Source of the DNA: DASSTY01 sp035760645
Lineage (GTDB): Bacteria > Gemmatimonadota > Gemmatimonadetes > Gemmatimonadales > GWC2-71-9
DNA: 11,463 nt
Reading direction: 5' to 3'
Assembly (NCBI GenBank): GCA_035760645.1
Contig: DASTSO010000012.1
Location: 1 to 11,463 of the forward strand
Position numbers and translations under genes: made by a program. How positions within the stretch are numbered: position 1 is the first letter of the stretch; each line of letters begins with the position of its first letter. Below are positions 6,722 to 11,463 of this stretch, one piece after another. The notes under the pieces were generated by a model. The model was not told the origin of the DNA, made no database searches, and saw only the letters and a program-made list of their open reading frames with translations.

Positions 6722-6825
6722 AGGGACTAGGGACTAGGGGCTAGGGACTAGTGGTTGCGTACCGATGCCGGCCGCTTTGCGTCGAGCCTCATCGGGCGTG
6801 CCCTAGTCCCTAGTCCCTAGTCCCT
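6722..6825. repeat. CTAGGGR-heptamer inverted-repeat element, copy 2
   Basis: The left arm (6722-6746) is a 25-nt reverse complement of 6801-6825 with one mismatch (6740 G opposite 6807 T, a G-U pair in RNA). The arms consist of CTAGGGA/CTAGGGG heptamers around a 54-nt loop, almost the same loop length as copy 1. The loop contains CCGATGCCGGC (6762-6772), identical to copy 1, and CATCGG (6790-6795), which could pair with CCGATG within the loop. It begins exactly at the thyX stop codon (TGA 6827-6825) and separates thyX from the promoter of the ligase operon. It could terminate thyX transcription. Confidence 0.83.
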
Positions 6826-7577
6826 CACACTTTGTGGAAGCCGACCCGCCCGGCCTCCGTCCCGTCGGCCGTGGTGTAGATCTCGAAGTCGCCGAAGAGG
6901 GCGGGGGCCTTCGCCTGGAGGACGCGGAGGATGGCGACGGCGAGGCGGCGGATCTCGAGCTCGGCGCCCTCGCCCAGGCGCAGCTCGAGCATCGTGCGCC
7001 AGGCGCGGACGTTGCCGCTGACGACGATCTTCGTCTCGGTGCCGTTCGGCAGCACCGAGCGCGCCGCCTCGCGGGCGACCTTGCGGCGGTGCACCCGGCT
7101 CTCGATCCCCGCGTACTTCTCCATCAGCCGCTCGACCGCCTGCACGTAGGCCGCCTGGGCCGAGCGGACCTGGTCCTCCCACTCGCGCTCGAGCACCGGG
7201 TCGCCCTGGATGGCGGGGGGCATGACGAAGGCGGCGTGGCTCTCGTCCACGTAGCGCTGGCTCAGCTGCGAGTAGCCGAAGCCGGCGCGGTGCCGCACCA
7301 GCTCGTGGGTGCAGGAGCGGCTGATCCCCTCGAGCAGGAGCACGTAGACGGCGTGCTCGAAGACCGACCCGTGCCCCTGCTTGAGGATGTTCCCCAGGTA
7401 CTCGGCCGTCGTGCGGCCCGCCGGGTTGTGCTGGCTCATGTAGCAGAGCCGCCCCGCGAACTCGGCGATCCGCTCGCCGTCGGTCGCCTCGCCCTTCCAC
7501 TCGATCGGCAGGTGGGCGGGCTCGTGGAACACCGGCTCGGCGAGGAGCGTGACGCGGGGGGCGCGGAGGATTTCCAT
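6825..7577 (-). CDS. thyX: Flavin-dependent thymidylate synthase ThyX
   Basis: The 250-residue protein should methylate dUMP to dTMP using methylenetetrahydrofolate, FAD and NADPH, in place of ThyA. Recognisable parts are RLCYMS, GHGSVFEHAVYVLLLEGISR (about 68-87), the signature region RHRAGFGYSQLSQRY, and the C-terminal RTMLELRLGEGAELEIRRLA, which carries the arginine expected for substrate binding. The signature differs from the usual RHRxxSxxxxSxRY: the first Ser position is Phe and the spacing is one residue longer. The overall pattern around it is intact, so the enzyme is probably active. The ATG at 7577 has no obvious Shine-Dalgarno, so the transcript may be leaderless or use an unusual leader. 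Repeat elements lie on both sides, so it is probably transcribed alone. The stop touches the CTAGGGR repeat. Confidence 0.95.
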   Translation of the reverse strand: MEILRAPRVTLLAEPVFHEPAHLPIEWKGEATDGERIAEFAGRLCYMSQHNPAGRTTAEYLGNILKQGHGSVFEHAVYVLLLEGISRSCTHELVRHRAGFGYSQLSQRYVDESHAAFVMPPAIQGDPVLEREWEDQVRSAQAAYVQAVERLMEKYAGIESRVHRRKVAREAARSVLPNGTETKIVVSGNVRAWRTMLELRLGEGAELEIRRLAVAILRVLQAKAPALFGDFEIYTTADGTEAGRVGFHKV

Positions 7578-7633
7578 GCGAGAGGGGGTCGGGTTGGGGT
7601 GAACGGTCGACGTGGCGCTCGGCGCTCTCGCGT

Positions 7634-7822
7634 GAGTCGGCCCCTGAAGGGGCCACTCGGCCTGAGAGCCCTCAAGGGCTCTCCGAGGCAGCGGCGTTCG
7701 AGGTGTTGTGAACTAGCTCCTTCGCTGCGCCCAGGGTGACTCCGCCATCGAACAGGGAGCTCTGTGCACCGACAGGGCCCTTCAGGGGCCTCCGGCCGAG
7801 TGGCCCCTTCAGGGGCCGACTC
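7634..7822. repeat. Long inverted-repeat element with GGCCCCTTCAGGGGCC palindromes
   Basis: A perfect 29-nt inverted repeat (7634-7662 and 7794-7822) encloses a 131-nt centre. Each arm holds the palindromic motif GGCCCCTGAAGGGGCC or its complement, and a degenerate second copy lies just inside each arm (AGAGCCCTCAAGGGCTCT at 7665-7682 and GGGCCCTTCAGGGGCC at about 7775-7790). The centre contains CTCCTTCGCTGCGCCCAGGG (about 7717-7736), which recalls, from memory, the TCACCCTGAGCG...GAAGGG intergenic repeats common in several phyla. It fills most of the gap between thyX and the FAD oxidoreductase gene. It gives Pro-Leu-Lys-Gly or Gly-Pro-Phe-Arg-Gly repeats if translated, but there is no sign that it is translated. 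Bases 7578-7633 and 7823-7838 show nothing else. Confidence 0.8.
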
Positions 7823-7838
7823 GGGGCCGTCACTCGTC

Positions 7839-9482
7839 CTACGACAGCGGTGCCGCCTGCGCCTCGTCCGCCAGCTCGAGCCGGGCGCGCGCGTAGCCGC
7901 CGCCGCGCTCGATGGCGCGGAGCCCCGCGGCGATGTCGGCCGGGAGCGGCGCGGCCGCGTGGCCGGCCTTGAGCTGCTGGATCGGGGGAGAGCCGTCGGG
8001 AAGGATAACGCCCGGGTTCAGGATCCCCAACGGGTCGAACGCCGCCTTCACCCGGCGCATGAGGGCGACGACTTCCACGCCGTAGACCGCCTCGAGGAAG
8101 CTCGCCCGCAGCCGCCCGACGCCGTGCTCCCCGCTCGGCACGCCGCCCAGGGCGACGACCGCAGCGGTGACCTCCTCGAGCAGCGCGGCGACCGCGTCCT
8201 GCCAGTCGGGGCGCGCGAGCTCGGGGAGGAGGTTCACGTGGACGTTGCCGTCGCCGGCGTGGCCGAAGCAGACGACCGTGAGCGCGTGCCGCTCGGCCGC
8301 GGCGCGCACGGCGCGGATGTAGTCGCCGATGCGCGCGACGGGGACGCAGGCGTCCTCGATCACCTGGAGCGAGCGGCGCGTCTCGGGGAGCCCCGCGAGG
8401 AGCGGGCTCGCCGCGTGGCGCAGCCGCCAGAGCCGCTCGATCGCCGCGGGCGCGAGCGCCGTCTCCACGCCCGCGGCGCCGCCGAGCGCGACCGGCGCGG
8501 CCGCGTCGGCCGCCCGGCGGCTGTGCTCGGCGAGCGCCGCCGGCTCCTCGCCCTCGAGCTCGACGAGCACGATCGCCCCCGCGCCCGCGACGAGCGCGCG
8601 GGTCTCCGCGTCGAGCGTCTCGTGGACGAGGTCGAGGAAGGTGCGGTCGAGCAGCTCCAGCGCGCTCGGGGCGAAGGGCGCCAGCGCCGCGACGAGCGTC
8701 GCCACGTGGTCGAGCGACTCGAGGGTGACCCGCAGCGCCGAGGTGTGGGCCGGGGTCGCGTCGAGCCGCCACTCGACCTCGGTGACGATCCCCAGCGTCC
8801 CCTCGCTCCCCACCACGAGGTCGAGCACGTCGCCCGACGCGACGTAGTGGTCGAGAGCGTAGCCGAAGGAGTTCTTGCGGACGTGGGGCCAGCGGGAGAG
8901 GACGAGCCGGCGGTCGAGGGCGGTCAGGGGCGGTCGAAGGCGCTCAGGCACTGTGCTCGACCGCCCCAGCTCCACCACCTCTCCCTCCACCGTCACCATC
9001 GTCACCCTCTCCACCCACCGCCGCACGCTCCCGTACTTCACCGAGCGCGCGCCCGCGGCGTTGGTGGAGACGACGCCGCCGACGGTGGCCCAGCGGCTGC
9101 TCGAGGGGTCGGGCGGGAGGCGGAGACCGTGCGCGGCCGCTGCAGCGCCGAGCCGGCCGAGGGTGATGGAGGCGGAGGTGCGCGCGCGCCGGTGTGCGGG
9201 GTCTATCCTCGGCGCGGGGGCGGGGAGGCCGGTGAGATCGAGAACGACGCCGCGGCCGATGTTGCCGCCGCCCATCGCGCTGCCGGCGCCGCGGGGCACG
9301 AGCGGCACGCGGTGCTCGGCGGCCCAGCGCACGAGCGTGACGACGTCGTCCACGCTCGCCGGGCGGCAGACCGCCGCGGGGACGATGCGGAAGATGCCGG
9401 CGCCCTCGGCGTAGGCAGCGCGGGCGCGCGCGTCGGTGCGGAAGACGCCCCGGAGGCCGGGCGGCGGGGGCGGGGGCAGCAT
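7839..9482 (-). CDS. FAD-binding oxidoreductase, GlcD / D-lactate dehydrogenase type
   Basis: The 547-residue flavoprotein belongs to the PCMH-type FAD family that oxidises 2-hydroxy acids such as glycolate or D-lactate. The N-terminal FAD domain shows PRGAGSAMGGG (63-73), GGVVSTNAAGARSVKYG (about 135-151) and VGSEGTLGIVTE (224-235). The C-terminal cap/oxidase domain has CFGHAGDGNVH (405-415), SGEHGVGRLR (450-459) and DPLGILNPG (483-491), where the His-containing motifs form the substrate/metal site in this family. There is no fused iron-sulfur domain, so it is a GlcD-like subunit or stand-alone enzyme; no glcE or glcF gene is next to it. The ATG at 9482 is followed by a run of six prolines and lacks a Shine-Dalgarno; a somewhat later start is possible. 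It is divergent from the DUF116 gene with 29 bp between them. The exact substrate is unknown. Confidence 0.9.
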   Translation of the reverse strand: MLPPPPPPGLRGVFRTDARARAAYAEGAGIFRIVPAAVCRPASVDDVVTLVRWAAEHRVPLVPRGAGSAMGGGNIGRGVVLDLTGLPAPAPRIDPAHRRARTSASITLGRLGAAAAAHGLRLPPDPSSSRWATVGGVVSTNAAGARSVKYGSVRRWVERVTMVTVEGEVVELGRSSTVPERLRPPLTALDRRLVLSRWPHVRKNSFGYALDHYVASGDVLDLVVGSEGTLGIVTEVEWRLDATPAHTSALRVTLESLDHVATLVAALAPFAPSALELLDRTFLDLVHETLDAETRALVAGAGAIVLVELEGEEPAALAEHSRRAADAAAPVALGGAAGVETALAPAAIERLWRLRHAASPLLAGLPETRRSLQVIEDACVPVARIGDYIRAVRAAAERHALTVVCFGHAGDGNVHVNLLPELARPDWQDAVAALLEEVTAAVVALGGVPSGEHGVGRLRASFLEAVYGVEVVALMRRVKAAFDPLGILNPGVILPDGSPPIQQLKAGHAAAPLPADIAAGLRAIERGGGYARARLELADEAQAAPLS

Positions 9483-9511
9483 CGCGGAAAACTATCTATA
9501 TTCACCGGCGT
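9483..9511. promoter_or_regulatory. Very short divergent promoter region
   Basis: The 29 bp between two start codons hold an AT-rich block, ACTATCTATATT, in GC-rich surroundings. TATATT on the plus strand ends 9 nt before the ATG at 9512. TATAGA on the minus strand ends about 12 nt before the ATG at 9482. If these are -10 elements, both messages would have almost no leader, which fits the absence of Shine-Dalgarno sequences on either side. The -35 regions would lie inside the opposite gene. This is inferred from spacing and composition. Confidence 0.5.
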
Positions 9512-10381
9512 ATGCCCGAGGTCTCCCGGCCGCCCAGGTCGCTTCCGCTCGTCGAGACGTCCGACGCCGCGCCCCACGCGGCGCAGGCGCCCCGCGCGAA
9601 GCGCGCCGAGCTGATCCACATCGACGTCGATCGCCGGCTGGGGCACGAGTGGGACGAGTGGGACGGCCAGCCGCTGCCCAACCGCGGCAACTACGACGCC
9701 CGCCCCGCGCTCTTCTTCGCCTGGTCGGCGGGCGCGCTCCTCGTCGGCGTCGCGATCGTCGGGCTCCTCCTCTTCCTCCTCGCCCCGCGCGTCGCGACGA
9801 TCCATCCCGCGATCCCGCACGTCCTCTGGGTGGCGCTCGCCACCGTCGCCGCGGCCGCGGTGCTCTGGTGGGGGCTCCTCGTCGCCTCGTACGCGACCGG
9901 CACGGTGCTGCTGCCCGAGCGGCTGGCCGAGCGGGGGCTGCTGCTCCGGCTCATGCGGCTCACGAGCCGCGTCGCCTGGCGGTTCGGCCGGCGCGACTGG
10001 GTCGAGAACGCGGCGGTGAAGGTCTACGACGCGCTCGCCCTCCAGCGCGGCCGCAAGGTCGGCGCGGGCGAGCTGCTGCTGCTCATTCCGCGCTGCCTGT
10101 CGAAGGAGACGCTCGACGGCGTCCTCGCGATCGCCGGGAAGTACGGCATCCCGGTCTTCGTCGCCACCCGCGGCCAGCTCGCCCGCCGGGTGATCCGCGA
10201 GCGCCGCCCGCGCGCCGTCGTCGCCGTCGCCTGCGAGCGCGACATGGTGAGCGGCCTCTGCGACGTCGCCGGCCGGATTCCCGTCCTGGGGCTCACGATG
10301 ACGCTCCCCGCCGGGCCCTGCAAGGACGCGCTGCTCGATCTGGGGAAGCTGGAGGAGTGGGTAAGGGCGTACGTGGCGTAG
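9512..10381 (+). CDS. DUF116 family membrane protein
   Basis: A 289-residue protein has a charged N-terminal part (1-65), two membrane helices at about 68-90 and 103-127, and a C-terminal soluble domain of DUF116 type. The conserved family features are visible: LLLIPRCLS with Cys195, VAVACERDMVSGLC with Cys241 and Cys250, and PAGPCKDA with Cys270. The spaced cysteines suggest metal or cluster binding, but the function of the family is not established. The ATG at 9512 is only 29 bp from the divergent FAD oxidoreductase start and has no ribosome site, so a leaderless message is likely. The stop at 10381 is followed directly by a long nested inverted repeat and a convergent gene. It appears to be a single-gene unit. 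Confidence 0.85.
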   Translation: MPEVSRPPRSLPLVETSDAAPHAAQAPRAKRAELIHIDVDRRLGHEWDEWDGQPLPNRGNYDARPALFFAWSAGALLVGVAIVGLLLFLLAPRVATIHPAIPHVLWVALATVAAAAVLWWGLLVASYATGTVLLPERLAERGLLLRLMRLTSRVAWRFGRRDWVENAAVKVYDALALQRGRKVGAGELLLLIPRCLSKETLDGVLAIAGKYGIPVFVATRGQLARRVIRERRPRAVVAVACERDMVSGLCDVAGRIPVLGLTMTLPAGPCKDALLDLGKLEEWVRAYVA

Positions 10382-10383
10382 CG

Positions 10384-10575
10384 GGCGGGAGCCTCCGTGT
10401 GGTGGAGCGCTCCGAGGGCACACGGGCGGGACGGCGGGACGGCGGGAGATGACTCCGATGACAGACGAGCCTCCGGTGATTTCACCGGAGGCTCGCGCGT
10501 TTGAAGAGTTTCCCGCCGTCCCGCCTCTCCCGCCCGCAGGCCAGCGGGACTCACCCGGGCACGGAGGCTCCCGCC
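10384..10575. repeat. Nested inverted-repeat element filling a convergent gap
   Basis: Three nested symmetric pairs occupy the whole gap between two convergent stop codons. The outer pair is a perfect 16 nt (10384-10399 with 10560-10575). The middle pair is about 25 nt, imperfect, built of GGGACGGC-type units (about 10423-10447 with 10511-10536). The inner one is a 14-nt perfect hairpin (10466-10495). The element could form a large cruciform or a long RNA hairpin from either strand and probably terminates both genes. The sequence is unrelated to the CTAGGGR family. Confidence 0.75.
10466..10495. terminator. Perfect hairpin, probable bidirectional terminator
   Basis: CGAGCCTCCGGTGA (10466-10479) is the exact reverse complement of 10482-10495 with a tight loop (effectively 13 bp around ATTT). 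It lies midway between the convergent DUF116 and DUF4382 genes. There is no strong T-run on either side (plus strand has CGCGCGTTTG), so it is not a classical intrinsic terminator, but position and strength support a 3'-end role. Confidence 0.6.
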
Positions 10576-10578
10576 GCC

Positions 10579-11463
10579 TTACGGCGTCACCCCCGCCACC
10601 GTCACCGTCGCATTCGCCTCGGCGCCGGACGTCACGGCCACCGTCGGCGCGCCGTCGAGCGTGGCGGCGAGGGTGGCGCCGCTCGTGTGCGGGGCCAGGG
10701 TGATGGCGTAGGTGCCCGGGGCGAGGAAGCCGAAGTCGGCGGCGAAGGCGCCGCTCCCGTTCGGGTCGGCGAGCTGGACCGACTGCGAGACCGTCGCGTC
10801 GGTCGTGCTCGTGAGCACGACGTCGAAGCGGTCGAGCGTGACGCCGGCCGGGAGCGTGACGCCCTCGCCGAGCGCGACGGCGACGTGCGCGCTGCCGGTG
10901 GCCTGGAAGTCGGTGGCGGTGAGCACCGGGTGCATCGTCCAGCGGCCCGAGGCGCCCGACTCGCGGCCGAAGCTCCGCGCGACGTCGAAGTCGACGAGGA
11001 GGATCTTCTGGTCGCCCGTGAGGGCGATGTTGCCGCCGGGGAGGTTCACCTTGAGGCCGCTCGTGCCGAAGCTCGGCGCCTGCAGCGTGCCGGTGGCGGC
11101 GACGCCCTCGGGAAGGTGGGTGTAGCCGTCGGTCGCGTACCAGCTCGAGGTGCCGTCGCCGTTGTCCACCTGGAGGTAGGCGCCGGAGATGACGAACCGC
11201 AGCTGCGTGTAGCTGCCCGAGGGGACCACGGCGTTCGTGACGAGGTCCTTCGTGTCGTGCGCGAGCGTGGTGAGGTCGGTCGTCACCGAGTCGGCGCCGG
11301 AGAGGAGCACCTGCGTGCCGCCCTCGCCCTGCAGCTCGATGCGGGTGATGGTGACGACGGCGGCCTGCACGTCGCCCGGCGCGTCCTTGAGCTTGAGGGA
11401 CAGCTGCGTGGTGCCGTTGTTGCCGTTCTCGCCGCAGCCGGCGGCGAGGGCGGCGGTGGCGAA
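10579..11463 (-). CDS. DUF4382 domain lipoprotein (start beyond window)
   Basis: At least 294 residues are visible, ending at TAA 10581-10579; the frame stays open to the window edge, so the start is missing. The first visible residues, FATAALAAGC, are the end of a lipoprotein signal peptide with lipobox LAAGC, followed by an Asn/Gly linker (GENGNNGTTQ). Then comes the DUF4382-like region: LSLKLKDAPGDVQAAVVTIT, the extended LLSGADSVTTDLTTLAHDTKD, SGSYTQLRFVISGAYLQVDN, GLKVNLPGG and the hydrophobic strand ILLVDFDVARSF. The last 100 or so residues (VAVALGEGVTLPAGVTLDRF onward) form a second, Thr/Val-rich beta domain, possibly carbohydrate-binding or Ig-like. It is expected on the cell surface or in the periplasm, anchored by lipid; its function is unknown. 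A GTG at 11370 is not the start because the lipobox lies in frame upstream of it. Confidence 0.85.
   Translation of the reverse strand, partial: FATAALAAGCGENGNNGTTQLSLKLKDAPGDVQAAVVTITRIELQGEGGTQVLLSGADSVTTDLTTLAHDTKDLVTNAVVPSGSYTQLRFVISGAYLQVDNGDGTSSWYATDGYTHLPEGVAATGTLQAPSFGTSGLKVNLPGGNIALTGDQKILLVDFDVARSFGRESGASGRWTMHPVLTATDFQATGSAHVAVALGEGVTLPAGVTLDRFDVVLTSTTDATVSQSVQLADPNGSGAFAADFGFLAPGTYAITLAPHTSGATLAATLDGAPTVAVTSGAEANATVTVAGVTP

Noticed and set aside
2009..6825. CTAGGGR units as telomere-like repeats or a chromosome/plasmid end
   Set aside because: They are short, internal, arranged as inverted arms and flanked by ordinary genes on both sides.
7634..7822. CRISPR array or coding repeats (PLKG / GPFRG peptides)
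   Set aside because: The repeats are palindromic and inverted, with no regular spacers; the peptide repeats are by-products of the palindrome and lack a start context or domain.
7764..9614. A 616-codon plus-strand frame antisense to the FAD oxidoreductase
   Set aside because: It is rich in Arg, Glu and Asp with no motif and lies opposite an obvious flavoprotein gene; it also runs through the repeat element and past the divergent start.

Overview
The window is very GC-rich (about 70%), with strong G/C at third codon positions and many GTG/TTG starts. Signs of a Gram-negative-type envelope are two lipoprotein signal peptides and a probable outer-membrane beta-barrel protein. Together with a DUF4382 lipoprotein, a DUF116 protein and ThyX, this suggests a Gemmatimonadota-like or related soil bacterium. 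The taxon is inferred from style and gene content, not from a marker gene. No RNA gene, CRISPR array, transposase, phage gene or integrase is visible.

Layout. (1) 1-77: probable tail of an upstream plus-strand gene. (2) 287-2026 (+): lipoprotein solute-binding protein of the peptide/nickel ABC type, with no permease beside it. (3) 2100-2654 (-): small exported, probably beta-barrel, protein converging on gene 2. (4) 6607-2789 (-): a compact four-gene operon with two ATP-grasp (Ddl-like) ligases, a GNAT acetyltransferase and a lysine 2,3-aminomutase. The first two junctions overlap by 13 and 4 bp; the last gap is 44 bp. (5) 6825-7577 (-): thyX, encoding flavin-dependent thymidylate synthase. 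(6) 7839-9482 (-) and 9512-10381 (+): a GlcD-like FAD oxidoreductase and a DUF116 membrane protein, transcribed divergently from a 29-bp gap. (7) 10579-11463 (-): a DUF4382 lipoprotein whose start lies beyond the window.

The functional centrepiece is the four-gene operon. KamA should make beta-lysine (the lysine-specific aspartates and the PLP lysine are present), the two ATP-grasp enzymes could join amino acids, and the GNAT could acetylate an amine. A small acetylated, beta-lysine-containing peptide or osmolyte is a reasonable but unproven product.

The second striking theme is the junctions between transcription units. Four contain long inverted-repeat elements. Two of these (2009-2117 and 6722-6825) belong to one family: arms built of CTAGGGR heptamers, a loop of 53-54 nt and a shared 11-base core. 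The first supplies the stop codons of both flanking genes, giving two unrelated proteins the same last five residues (LGARD). The other two (7634-7822 and 10384-10575) are unrelated in sequence but similar in architecture.
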